Shown: positions 32,823-41,021 of the stretch, piece after piece
Position numbering within the stretch: the first letter of the stretch is position 1
Layout: every line of letters begins with the position of its first letter
Assembly: GCF_008086045.1 (NCBI RefSeq)
Contig: NZ_VSEY01000006.1
Location: 303,442 to 367,441, forward strand
Reading direction: 5' to 3'
Origin: Nonomuraea sp. PA05
GTDB lineage: Bacteria > Actinomycetota > Actinomycetes > Streptosporangiales > Streptosporangiaceae
DNA: 64,000 nucleotides
Notes under the pieces: generated by a model
What the model saw: the letters and a program-made list of their open reading frames with translations, nothing else
What the model was told of the DNA's origin: nothing
Database searches by the model: none
Position numbers and translations under genes: made by a program

Positions 32823-34307
32823 GTGAGCCGTCCGGACGCGCGCACACTGATCGAAACGATCCTCGACCGGGGGTCGTGGAAGTCGTGGGACGCGCCGCCC
32901 GCCGATCCGGCCGAGCCCGGCTCCTCCTACGCCGACGAGCTGGCCGCGGCCCGCGTCAAGTCCGGCTACGACGAGGCCGTGATCACCGGCGAGGGGCTGC
33001 TCGACGGGCGCAGGGTGGCCGTCGCGGCGTGCGAGTTCTCGTTCATGGCGGGCTCGATCGGGGTGGTGGCGGCCGAGCGGTTCGTGACCGCGGCCGAGCG
33101 GGCCACCCGCGAGCGGCTGCCGCTGCTGGCGCTGCCCGCCTCGGGTGGCACACGCATGCAGGAGGGCGCGCTCGCGTTCGTCCAGATGGTGAAGATCACC
33201 GCGGCGATCCAGGCGCACCGGGCGGTCGGCCTGCCGTACCTGGTGTATCTGCGGCACCCGACGACCGGCGGGGTGTTCGCGTCCTGGGGGTCGCTCGGGC
33301 ACGTCACGGTGGCCGAGCCGGGAGCGCTGATCGGGTTCCTGGGGCCGCGGGTGTTCGAGTCGCTGCACGGTTACACGTTCCCCGAGGGCGTCCAGGTGGC
33401 GGAGAACCTGCACGGCAAGGGCCTGCTCGACGCGGTGGTCTCGGCCGAGGAGGCGCGGGAGGTGGCGGTCAGGGCGCTGACCGTGCTCGCCGCCGACCGC
33501 TCGGCCATCGAGGCGGGCGAGCCGCCCGAGGAGGACCTGCGGCCGGTGGAGGCGTGGGAGGCGATCACCCGGTCCCGGCGTGACGACCGGCCTGGCGTAC
33601 GTACGCTGCTCAAGCTCGCCGCCACCGAGGTGACGCCGCTCAGCGGCACCGGGGAGGGCAAGAACGAGCCGGGGCTGCTGCTGGCGCTGGCCAGGTTCGG
33701 CACCGCGCCGGCGGTGGTGCTCGGCCAGGACCGGCGGCTGCAGCGCACCAACTCACCGCTCGGCCCGGCCGGGCTGCGGGTGGCCAGGCGCGGCATGCGG
33801 CTGGCCGCCGAGCTGGGGCTGCCCCTGGTCACCGTGATCGACACGGCCGGGGCCGACCTGTCGAAGGCGGCCGAGGAGGGCGGGCTGGCCGCCGAGATCG
33901 CCCGCTGCCTGGCCGAGCTGCTCACGCTCGACGCGCCGACCGTCTGCCTGCTGCTCGGCGAGGGCGCGGGCGGCGCGGCGCTGGCGCTGCTGCCCGCCGA
34001 CCGGGTGCTGTGCGCGCAGCACGCCTGGCTGGCGCCGCTGCCGCCCGAGGGCGCCTCCGCCATCCTCTACCGCTCGGTCGACTTCGCCCCCGAGATCGCC
34101 CAGGCGCAGCACATCCGCGCCACCGATCTGCGCCGCGACGGCATCGCCGACCGGGTGATCCCCGAGCTGCCCGACGCCGCCTACGAGCCCAGGCAGTTCT
34201 GCGAGAGGGTGGGGCGGGCGCTGGAGTACGAGATCGCGGGGCTGCTGCGGGTGAGCCCGGCCGACCGCTTCGCGGCCCGCCAGGCCCGTTACCGCAACCT
34301 GGGCTAG
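32823..34307 (+). CDS. fused acyl-CoA carboxylase carboxyltransferase (beta-alpha)
   Basis: A 494-residue protein with two crotonase-like carboxyltransferase halves. The AccD-like N half has 'LPASGGTRMQEGALAF' and 'TTGGVFASWGSLGHV'; the AccA-like C half has 'VIDTAGADLSKAAEEGG', 'LLLGEGAGGAALALL' and 'EGASAILYRSVDFAPEIA'. The four-Cys zinc finger of bacterial AccD is absent. It moves a carboxyl group from biotin to an acyl-CoA; no biotin carboxylase or BCCP gene is adjacent. AGGGAG precedes the GTG. Its stop TAG shares CTAG with the convergent gene's stop. Confidence 0.85.
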   Translation: MSRPDARTLIETILDRGSWKSWDAPPADPAEPGSSYADELAAARVKSGYDEAVITGEGLLDGRRVAVAACEFSFMAGSIGVVAAERFVTAAERATRERLPLLALPASGGTRMQEGALAFVQMVKITAAIQAHRAVGLPYLVYLRHPTTGGVFASWGSLGHVTVAEPGALIGFLGPRVFESLHGYTFPEGVQVAENLHGKGLLDAVVSAEEAREVAVRALTVLAADRSAIEAGEPPEEDLRPVEAWEAITRSRRDDRPGVRTLLKLAATEVTPLSGTGEGKNEPGLLLALARFGTAPAVVLGQDRRLQRTNSPLGPAGLRVARRGMRLAAELGLPLVTVIDTAGADLSKAAEEGGLAAEIARCLAELLTLDAPTVCLLLGEGAGGAALALLPADRVLCAQHAWLAPLPPEGASAILYRSVDFAPEIAQAQHIRATDLRRDGIADRVIPELPDAAYEPRQFCERVGRALEYEIAGLLRVSPADRFAARQARYRNLG

Positions 34308-36217
34308 TACTTCCAGAGCTGCCGGCCGCCGGCGTCGAAGCCCTTGACGACCATGCCCGCCGACAGGTCGCCGCCCTCGGGGATCCGGGCGGCGAACAGC
34401 GTCACGCCCTGCCCGAACCGGTCGGGCACGGCCTCGGCGGTGCCGGTGAGGCCGTTGGAGGTGACCAGCTCGACCCTGGCCGTGCCGGCGGGCGCGTAGC
34501 CGTACCAGGTGTCCTTACCGCGCCCCCACCGCACCGGCTGGTCCGGGCCGAGCAGGTCGCTCAGCTTCTCACCGGGCAGCGGCCCGGGCAGCGACGTCTC
34601 CACCTGGCCGCCCTCGAAGAAGGCCAGGCAGGAGGGCTCGGCCACGACGGCGCTCACGCCCGCCGCCAGTCGCTGGCGCTCGACGCTCACGGCTCTGCGC
34701 CCGCAGGTTCTGTCCGGCTCCGGATGCCGCTCCAGCGGCCCGTCCTGCGGCTGCAGGGTGAAGGCCGCGACGGTCACGTCGCCGTACGGGATCGTGAGGT
34801 GCCAGATGGGGGCCGGGGCGCCCGTGCCGCGCAGGAACGCGGCCTCCACCCGGCGCCCGTCGGAGAGCACCGCCGTCACCGACTTCCACTCCTCGTGAGC
34901 GACCCCGAGATAGGTGACGGTGCCCGGGTCCGGCAGGTACGTGGTCACCTTGTGCGCGGAGAAGGGGTAGTCCAGGCGGGCGCCCGAGCACAGCGTGCCG
35001 GCCCCGGAGAACAGGCCCGACCTGCACAGAGTGAAGGCGTCGCCGCGACCGCCCTTCATGTTGATCCTGGCGAACCAGGCGCGCACCGGCTCGGCGGAGC
35101 CCTCGGTGCCCGGGATGGTCATCACCTCGCCGACCGGCTGGAAATTCTCCGTGCTCGAAGCCTCGTCGCGCCAGATCTCCGCACCGGACGCGTCGTAGGC
35201 GACCGTCGTGAAGCGGCCCGGCGGGCTCGCGGCCGGGTCCTCCACGGCGAACAGCCTGAGCCCCAGGTTCCACCGATCAGGCGTGGCCCCGGTCTCCGCC
35301 GTCGTCCCGTCGGCGAAGACGAAGCCGACCTTGGCCACGTTCTCGCGGGCCAGACCCATGATCGCGTCCCCGCCCCGCATCACGGACACCGGCTCGTTCA
35401 GCACGGCGGCGCTGGAAACCAGGTGCGCGCCCTGCCGGGTCCAGAGGATCATGGTGACCTGCGCCGACCGCCTCGCGTGCGCGGTGACGCCGGCGGGCAG
35501 CTCCAGGGCCGGGCCGAGATCCTCGCCCGCCTCCTGCCCCTCCATCAGGGCGCGCGGCGACGACCCGATCGCCCTGCCCTCGCCGTCCGCGAGCTCGATC
35601 GCCGACACCGCGTGCCGGGCGGGATAGGTCACGGTCCAGATCGCGTACGGCGCCCCGGCCGGCCTCAGCAGCGTGCCGGGGAAGCGCTGCCCGTCACCGG
35701 CCACCCCGGTGACCCCGCCGACGTCCCGCACCGCCACGCCCCAGTCCATCGCGGTCTCCGCCCCGCCGCGCAGGGTGCTGCCGGCGAACCAGGCCTCCGC
35801 CCCCGCCTCCTCCTCCGTGACGGCGGAGCAGTTCCCGTCCGCCTGCGCGCCCGCGCGCTCCAGCACGAAGCAGAGCTCGGGATGGCCTGCCCGCGCCTTG
35901 GCGAACCAGAGCCGCAGCGGCTTGCCCTCCGTCGGGTTGGCCACGCTCACCTGCTCACCGGCCGGCGTCCTGTCCCGCATGAGCTGCTGGTAGACGGCGT
36001 CGGTGTCGGCCGCGGTGTTCCTGCCCAGGCCCCCGTCGAGCAGGACGGGAACGAACACGGCCAGCAGCGCCACCGGCAGCGCCGCGGCGGCCAGGCGCAG
36101 CGCCAGGTACCGGCGCGGTCGGCGTTCACGCACCCGCAGCCAGGCGTCAGGGCTGGTCTCGAAGGTCCTGGCCCGGGCGTCGAACGCGGCCCGCAGGCGC
36201 TCTTCCAGATCATTCAC
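34304..36217 (-). CDS. large membrane-anchored protein coupled to an ECF sigma factor (probable anti-sigma or sigma-linked sensor)
   Basis: A 637-residue protein with ~37 cytoplasmic residues ('LEERLRAAFDARARTFE...'), one membrane segment (~38-60) and a ~570-residue extracellular part. That part is an internal duplication: 'PLRLWFAKARAGHPELCFVL' and 'PVRAWFARINMKGGRGDAF' start two modules, which end in similar 'YDASGAEIWRDE' and 'FDAGGRQLWKY' blocks. It starts in an ATGA overlap with the sigma gene. The layout fits an anti-sigma factor, but the short N terminus lacks a clear zinc anti-sigma motif. Confidence 0.75.
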   Translation of the reverse strand: MNDLEERLRAAFDARARTFETSPDAWLRVRERRPRRYLALRLAAAALPVALLAVFVPVLLDGGLGRNTAADTDAVYQQLMRDRTPAGEQVSVANPTEGKPLRLWFAKARAGHPELCFVLERAGAQADGNCSAVTEEEAGAEAWFAGSTLRGGAETAMDWGVAVRDVGGVTGVAGDGQRFPGTLLRPAGAPYAIWTVTYPARHAVSAIELADGEGRAIGSSPRALMEGQEAGEDLGPALELPAGVTAHARRSAQVTMILWTRQGAHLVSSAAVLNEPVSVMRGGDAIMGLARENVAKVGFVFADGTTAETGATPDRWNLGLRLFAVEDPAASPPGRFTTVAYDASGAEIWRDEASSTENFQPVGEVMTIPGTEGSAEPVRAWFARINMKGGRGDAFTLCRSGLFSGAGTLCSGARLDYPFSAHKVTTYLPDPGTVTYLGVAHEEWKSVTAVLSDGRRVEAAFLRGTGAPAPIWHLTIPYGDVTVAAFTLQPQDGPLERHPEPDRTCGRRAVSVERQRLAAGVSAVVAEPSCLAFFEGGQVETSLPGPLPGEKLSDLLGPDQPVRWGRGKDTWYGYAPAGTARVELVTSNGLTGTAEAVPDRFGQGVTLFAARIPEGGDLSAGMVVKGFDAGGRQLWKY

Positions 36218-36711
36218 CGTTCCTCCTCCTTCAGCGCCCTGCCCAGGGCCGCCAGCGCCCGGCTGGCGTGGGTCTTCACCGATCCGGGCGAGACGCCCAT
36301 CGCGTCGGCGATCTCGCGCTCCGACAGGTCCAGCCAGTACCGCAGGACGAGTGCCTCGCGCTGGCGGCGCGGTAAACGGCTCACGGCCGCGAGCAGCTCG
36401 CGGTGCTCCTCGGAGACGAGCACGGTGTGCTCGCTGCTGCGGACGGGCTCGGGAGGGTCGGGACGGCGCAGCCTGATGAGGCGCAGGTGCCGCAGGCGGT
36501 TGCGGGTCAGGTTGCAGTCGGTGGCGCGGAGATAGGCCATCGCGGCCCCGTCGTCGCGCAGCCGCCGCGAGTGCAGCCGGGCGAACGCCTCCTGGGCGAT
36601 GTCCTCAGGATCGTCCGCGCCGAGCAGCCCGGCCAGGCGTACCAGGGAGTGGTACTGGGCCGCGAACAGCTCGGCGAACGACGGCTGCGCCATGGTCGCT
36701 GTTTCGGTCAC
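36214..36711 (-). CDS. RNA polymerase ECF sigma factor, SigE-family (actinobacterial)
   Basis: A 165-residue protein with region 2 ('FAAQYHSLVRLAGLLGADDP...IAQEAFARLH') and region 4 ('LPRRQREALVLRYWLDLSER', then 'EIADAMGVSPGSVKTHASRA'). It directs polymerase to a small regulon, probably under control of the coupled membrane protein. GTG 36711 is taken; ATG 36693 is a possible later start. No self-type promoter was identified. Confidence 0.9.
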   Translation of the reverse strand: MTETATMAQPSFAELFAAQYHSLVRLAGLLGADDPEDIAQEAFARLHSRRLRDDGAAMAYLRATDCNLTRNRLRHLRLIRLRRPDPPEPVRSSEHTVLVSEEHRELLAAVSRLPRRQREALVLRYWLDLSEREIADAMGVSPGSVKTHASRALAALGRALKEEER

Positions 36712-36745
36712 ATCCCTTAGGACACGCGGACGCGCCGATCGTTGA

Positions 36746-37141
36746 CTAAGGGACCGGAATCCTTTCGACGCGGATGGAGAAGACCTCCTCGCGGGGCACC
36801 ACGACCTCGTACGCGCCGTGGTCGACCATCCAGTAGCCGAGCGCCTCGGCCTTCATCCCGCTGTGCCCGGTGTAGGCGATGTGCAGGCCGTCGTCGTCCT
36901 CGTCGAGCACGATGCACGGCTCGCCGCCGAACGCGCCCACCGTGCGGATCAGCACCAGCCACTCGACCTGTGAGCGGGGCACCACCCGCCGCCAGTAGCC
37001 GGAGGCGGACTCGAAGCCCTCCAGCTTCTCCTCGCTGAACAGCACGACCTGGTCGTTGTCGGGGCCGAGCGCGGCCGGCAGGGTGTGCTCGCCGAAGCGG
37101 GCCACGAAGCCGGAGGCGACCGGCGCGATCTCGTCGCTCAT
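36746..37141 (-). CDS. hypothetical protein, second gene of a coupled pair
   Basis: A 131-residue acidic soluble protein with no recognised domain ('FESASGYWRRVVPRSQVEWL', 'GHSGMKAEALGYWMVDHGAY'). Its ATG overlaps the stop of the gene before it (ATGA), so the two are translated together. Small acidic partners of this kind are often immunity or antitoxin-like, but nothing here proves it. Confidence 0.7.
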   Translation of the reverse strand: MSDEIAPVASGFVARFGEHTLPAALGPDNDQVVLFSEEKLEGFESASGYWRRVVPRSQVEWLVLIRTVGAFGGEPCIVLDEDDDGLHIAYTGHSGMKAEALGYWMVDHGAYEVVVPREEVFSIRVERIPVP

Positions 37142-37584
37142 GCGGCCGGCCGCCAGGTCAGCCCGTCGTACTCGGCGTAGGGCCGCTCGCCCTCGCCGGT
37201 GACGTGCACGATCTCCGCCCCGGCCGGGATCGGCATCGGAACGGTGTGGAACTGGGGCACCACGTGCTCCGACGACGTGGTGAACCCGTTGCCCGCGAAC
37301 GGCGGCGCGTCGCTCCAGTCGCCGCCCATGTGCGGCCCGTACGGCACCGCGTAGGTGTCGACGTCGCGGGCGAACCAGCGCATCATGTACAGCTCCGGCA
37401 CCTCGGCGAACAGCTCGGACCCGTCGAAGGACAGGTCGAGCCCGTAGTAGAGGGCCTCAGGGGTGGTCAGCCTGACACAATCCTGCACCCGGTAGACGTA
37501 ACCCGAGATGACCGTGCGCTTGCCCGACAGGTATGGCACGAGCAGACGCGGCGGGACCACCTTCTGCATCTGCGTTCCGCTCAC
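37138..37584 (-). CDS. hypothetical protein, first gene of a coupled pair
   Basis: A 148-residue soluble protein, not recognised. Conserved-looking features are 'ISGYVYRVQDCVRLTTPEAL', 'VPELYMMRWFARDVD', 'NGFTTSSEHVVPQFHTVPMP' and the end 'YAEYDGLTW'. It starts at GTG 37584, exactly 6 nt after a TAAAGT box. It is followed by its coupled partner. Confidence 0.7.
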   Translation of the reverse strand: MSGTQMQKVVPPRLLVPYLSGKRTVISGYVYRVQDCVRLTTPEALYYGLDLSFDGSELFAEVPELYMMRWFARDVDTYAVPYGPHMGGDWSDAPPFAGNGFTTSSEHVVPQFHTVPMPIPAGAEIVHVTGEGERPYAEYDGLTWRPAA

Positions 37585-37590
37585 AGTCCT

Positions 37591-37596
37591 ACTTTA
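37591..37596 (-). promoter_or_regulatory. candidate leaderless promoter -10 (TAAAGT) for the hypothetical pair
   Basis: Minus strand: TAAAGT, 6 nt, GTG 37584. There is no Shine-Dalgarno. Confidence 0.55.
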
Positions 37597-37630
37597 CGAT
37601 CGCTTGACCCTCGGATGGACCGCGCGGGGG

Positions 37631-38407
37631 TCACAGCACCCGGTGTTCGAGGCACGGCAGCGTCGCCCTGGCGGTGGCCGTCCACTCCTCGTCCACCTCG
37701 ACGATCCGCACGCCGGGGCCGGTGCCCAGGTCGGAGCGCACCACGCCGAGCGGGTCGACCAGCATGCTGCGGCCCACCCCGAAGCCGTCGGACGACTCGG
37801 CCGGGTTGGGCGCCTGGCCGACGGCGGCCGTCCACATGGTGTTCTCCAGCGCCCGCGCCCTGACGAGGGTCACCCAGTGGTCCTCCTTGAGCGGCCCCGA
37901 GCCCCAGGCGGCGATCACCGCGAACAACTCGGCTCCCTGGTCGACCAGCGCCCTGGCCAGCTCGGGGAAACGGATGTCGTAGCAGGTGATCAGCCCGACC
38001 CTGACGCCCGCCAGCTCCACCACGGCCGGCTCGGCGCCGGGCGCCACCAGGTCGGACTCCTTCGCGCCGAACGAGTCGAACAGGTGGATCTTCCGGTACG
38101 CCGCCCTGATCTCGCCCTGACCGTCGATCGCCACCGCTGTGTTGTGCACGCGATCCTCCCCGGGCTCGAACACGCCCGCGATCACCGCCAGCCCGTGCTC
38201 GCGGGCCGAGTCGGCCAGCCCCGACACGAACGGCCCGTCCAGCGGCTCGGCCAGCGTGGTGATCCGCCGGCCGTACCGGGTCAGCGTGGCCTCGGGAAAG
38301 ATCGCCAGATCGGCGCCTTCGGCGGACGCGAGTGCTTCCCTGACCCTCTTGAGGTTCGTGGACGGGTCAGGGGACACCGGGATCTGGCAGAGGGCGATTC
38401 TCGTCAC
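37631..38407 (-). CDS. carbon-nitrogen hydrolase (nitrilase superfamily)
   Basis: A 258-residue protein with a complete Glu39-Lys106-Cys142 triad ('FPEATLTRYG', 'AAYRKIHLFD', 'LITCYDIRFPELARAL'). The 'YDIRFPE' context is typical of omega-amidase/Nit-type amidases acting on deaminated glutathione or similar amides. The GTG start is 6 nt after a TAAAGT box. Its 5' end overlaps the 3' end of the DUF418 gene by 41 bases. Confidence 0.88.
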   Translation of the reverse strand: MTRIALCQIPVSPDPSTNLKRVREALASAEGADLAIFPEATLTRYGRRITTLAEPLDGPFVSGLADSAREHGLAVIAGVFEPGEDRVHNTAVAIDGQGEIRAAYRKIHLFDSFGAKESDLVAPGAEPAVVELAGVRVGLITCYDIRFPELARALVDQGAELFAVIAAWGSGPLKEDHWVTLVRARALENTMWTAAVGQAPNPAESSDGFGVGRSMLVDPLGVVRSDLGTGPGVRIVEVDEEWTATARATLPCLEHRVL

Positions 38408-39323
38408 GGCCCGACTTTAACCGGTTGGGCACCAGTCGAAACCAGGTCAGGCACCGCCATATCCATTCGAGCGGGCCGTACCTGAAGTTCACCAGCCACC
38501 ACCTGCTGAACAGCACCTGCGCGAGCAGCGTGACCGCCGCCAGCCCGACGACCGACCACCGGGTGCGGTCCGACTCCAGCAGCGGCAGCGCCAGGACGAT
38601 GACGGCGGTACCGGAGACGTAGTTCGTCAGCGCCATCCTGCCCAGCGGCTCCAGCACCGCCGACAGCCACGGCTGCAGGATCAGCAACAGCCCCAGCGAG
38701 TACGCCGCCGCGCCCGCCAGCGCGGCCACGCTGTAGACGGTCCAGTCGTTGGTGCTCGCCCACGCCATCGTCAGCAGCACGGAGGCCAGGGCGGTGACCG
38801 CGAACGCGGGCAGCAGCAGCGACCTCGGCGGCCGTAGCTGCCACAGGCCCATGCCGACCAGGAACAGGCCGGGGATCAGCAACGGCCCGCCGCCCACCCC
38901 GGGCATCAGCGCCCATCCGACCCCCGCCACGCCCAGCAGCAGCACGGGCAGCCCCTCGGCCAGGAACGAGGCGGGCAGCAGCACCAGCGCGCCGTAGAAG
39001 GCGTAGTCGGTCAGCACCTCGCCCTCGTAGAACTGGTGCTGGATCACCCCGAAGCAGAACAGCCAGAACAACCTGCTCAGCAGCGCCCACCGGCTGTTGC
39101 CCTGGAGGAACAGCAGGAAGCTGATGCCGAACAGCAGCGAGAAGATCGGATAGAACCGGCTCTGGAACAGGCCCTCGGCGAACCAGTCGAGCCCGACGGG
39201 GTGCGCCTTCTTGACCTCGACGTGCTGCCAGGTGTTGACCAGCATGATGCCGCCCACCGCGAAGCCGCGTAGGGCGTCGAGCTCACGAATGCGCGTCTTT
39301 ACAGGACCCAGGTGAACCACCAT
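38367..39323 (-). CDS. DUF418-family membrane protein
   Basis: A 318-residue polytopic protein with 8-9 hydrophobic segments and the DUF418 hallmarks 'RIRELDALRGFAVGGIMLVN', 'FYPIFSLLFGISFLL', 'LGRMALTNYVSGT' and 'GPLEWIWRCLTWF'. The family is related to acyltransferase-3 membrane proteins; its role is unknown. I set the start at ATG 39323, overlapping the upstream gene by 25 bases; GTG 39320 is an alternative. It was probably transcribed with the hydrolase gene before it. Confidence 0.85.
   Translation of the reverse strand: MVVHLGPVKTRIRELDALRGFAVGGIMLVNTWQHVEVKKAHPVGLDWFAEGLFQSRFYPIFSLLFGISFLLFLQGNSRWALLSRLFWLFCFGVIQHQFYEGEVLTDYAFYGALVLLPASFLAEGLPVLLLGVAGVGWALMPGVGGGPLLIPGLFLVGMGLWQLRPPRSLLLPAFAVTALASVLLTMAWASTNDWTVYSVAALAGAAAYSLGLLLILQPWLSAVLEPLGRMALTNYVSGTAVIVLALPLLESDRTRWSVVGLAAVTLLAQVLFSRWWLVNFRYGPLEWIWRCLTWFRLVPNRLKSGRDENRPLPDPGVP
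38414..38419 (-). promoter_or_regulatory. candidate leaderless promoter -10 (TAAAGT) for the nitrilase gene
   Basis: Minus strand: TAAAGT, 6 nt, GTG 38407. The box lies inside the end of the DUF418 coding sequence. Confidence 0.5.
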
Positions 39324-40996
39324 ACGAGGAATCCGCCACTGATGACGGTTGCCGCGATTTGCGGCCATCTGCGGTCTCTGAACAGGGCCGCAGCGGTCAG
39401 TATGGCGGAGAGCACCGCGATCGAGCTGTAGGGCACCACCAGGTCGGGCAGGCCGACGGCCAGCGCGGTCTCGTTCCTGCCGAGCAGGGCGACGACGGAC
39501 TGGGTGACGACGCCGGCGAACGCCACGCCCGCCAGCCCGCCGAACGCGGCCAGCGCCCGGCCCTTCAGCGCGGCCGTGACGAGCTGGAGGAGGCAGGCCA
39601 GCGCGAACAGGCCCAGGGGCGCGGCCGTCCACGGGGACCGGGAGATCTGGTACGGCGCGGCGGTCACGTGCAGGCCGCCCGGCTGGATGTCCGGCGGGGC
39701 GCACAGGCCGAGGGACTGGCGGGCGGGGTCGGCGAGGAAGGCGGCGATCCCCTGACGGGCGCAGGCGCTGGTCAGGAAGACGGCGTGGGAGAGGCCGGCG
39801 AGCTGCTGGAAGCGCCCGTCGGGCAGGGACTCGGCGGCCGGGCCCGAGGTTCTCGGGGGCGTGGTGGGGTCGTACTGGCCGCCGAGCACGTAGACGGGGG
39901 CCTTGGTGGTGGCGTTCACGGCCGCGCTCTTCGGCAGCCGCCACGCATCACACACCGCCTTATCCGCATTTATGGTGAAAAGCCGGGATTGCTTGAGGGT
40001 GTTGGACGGGACCTCGTCCTGGCACTGCACCGCGTGATACAGCCCGAACTCGTGCGAGGTCAGCCCCTCGCCCACCGCGTCCGCCAGCGGCCGCAGCAGC
40101 TCGTCGTGCCCGGTGGCCAGCGCCCGCACCATCGCCGGCACCACGGCGGCGACCTCCGCCTCGTGCAGCGCCTCCGCCAGGATCGCGGCCACGTCGTCGC
40201 CGCGCATCCGCGCCGCGAACTCCCGCCCCGCCAGCGGATCCAGCACCGGCACCACGGCGGGCTCGCGGTTGAGCCGCGCCACCATGCTCTCGTACGCCTC
40301 GCGCACCCCCAGCAGCGCCATCGTGTCGCCCAGGTTCCGCTCGGCGTCGTCGTACCAGGCAACGCCCTCCGGCAGGTACGAGTCGAGCACCACCGACCGC
40401 ACCCCCTCGGGGTCGGCCGCGGCCACGTCCATCATGACCCTGGTCGAGTAGCTGACGCCGAAGAGGTTCCACGACGCGTACCCGAGCCGCCGCCGTAACG
40501 CGACGACGTCCGCCGCGATCTCCTTCGTGTTGTAGCCGCGCAGGTCCACGCCCTGCTCGGCGAGCCGCTCGCGGCAGCGCCGCGCGGCGTCCGCCACGTC
40601 CGCCCGCGGCTGCCTGAGCTGCCCGAGCAGCGCCTGCGCCGTCTCGGGGCAGGCCAGCGTCGGCTCGGAGTACCTGCTGCCGCGCTGCTCGACGGTTACC
40701 ACGTCCCGGTCCGGGAACATCTGGCTCAGGAACGCCGTGAGCTGCATCGACGCCGATCCGGGGCCGCCGCTCATGTACACGATCGGGTCGGGCTTGCGGT
40801 CGGCGGCCGTCGACAGGTGCACGGCGTACCCGACCTTGATCGTCCGCTCCGGGGCGTCCCTGCGCTCGGGAACCTCCAGGAAACCACAGCTCGTACGGAC
40901 GGGAACGGGGACGGGGCAGGGGGCCGACGGGGCCGCGGCCGAGGTCATGACGGGAGGCACGGACAGGGCGAGGGCGAGCACGACCCGAATGATCAC
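39299..40996 (-). CDS. secreted TAP-like alpha/beta hydrolase with C-terminal membrane domain
   Basis: A 565-residue protein with signal peptide 1-20; a tripeptidyl/prolyl aminopeptidase-like fold with oxyanion 'SGGPGSASM', 'TVEQRGSRYSEP' and nucleophile Ser182 in 'FGVSYST'; and a TAP C-terminal block 'VLGGQYDPTTPP' (Asp) with 'LSHAVF' (His). About four hydrophobic segments follow from ~450 onward. It is probably a cell-surface peptidase held by its C terminus. It starts with GTG, divergent from the aminotransferase with a 25-bp gap. Confidence 0.85.
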   Translation of the reverse strand: MIIRVVLALALSVPPVMTSAAAPSAPCPVPVPVRTSCGFLEVPERRDAPERTIKVGYAVHLSTAADRKPDPIVYMSGGPGSASMQLTAFLSQMFPDRDVVTVEQRGSRYSEPTLACPETAQALLGQLRQPRADVADAARRCRERLAEQGVDLRGYNTKEIAADVVALRRRLGYASWNLFGVSYSTRVMMDVAAADPEGVRSVVLDSYLPEGVAWYDDAERNLGDTMALLGVREAYESMVARLNREPAVVPVLDPLAGREFAARMRGDDVAAILAEALHEAEVAAVVPAMVRALATGHDELLRPLADAVGEGLTSHEFGLYHAVQCQDEVPSNTLKQSRLFTINADKAVCDAWRLPKSAAVNATTKAPVYVLGGQYDPTTPPRTSGPAAESLPDGRFQQLAGLSHAVFLTSACARQGIAAFLADPARQSLGLCAPPDIQPGGLHVTAAPYQISRSPWTAAPLGLFALACLLQLVTAALKGRALAAFGGLAGVAFAGVVTQSVVALLGRNETALAVGLPDLVVPYSSIAVLSAILTAAALFRDRRWPQIAATVISGGFLVWWFTWVL

Positions 40997-41002
40997 GGGA
41001 CG

Positions 41003-41015
41003 AGACTAATAGTGT
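41003..41015. promoter_or_regulatory. back-to-back divergent leaderless -10 boxes (TAGTCT / TAGTGT)
   Basis: Minus strand: TAGTCT (41008-41003), 6 nt, GTG 40996. Plus strand: TAGTGT (41010-41015), 6 nt, GTG 41022. One base separates the boxes, and both genes lack a Shine-Dalgarno. Any -35 for either gene must lie inside the other's coding region. Confidence 0.5.
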
Positions 41016-41021
41016 GGAGCC

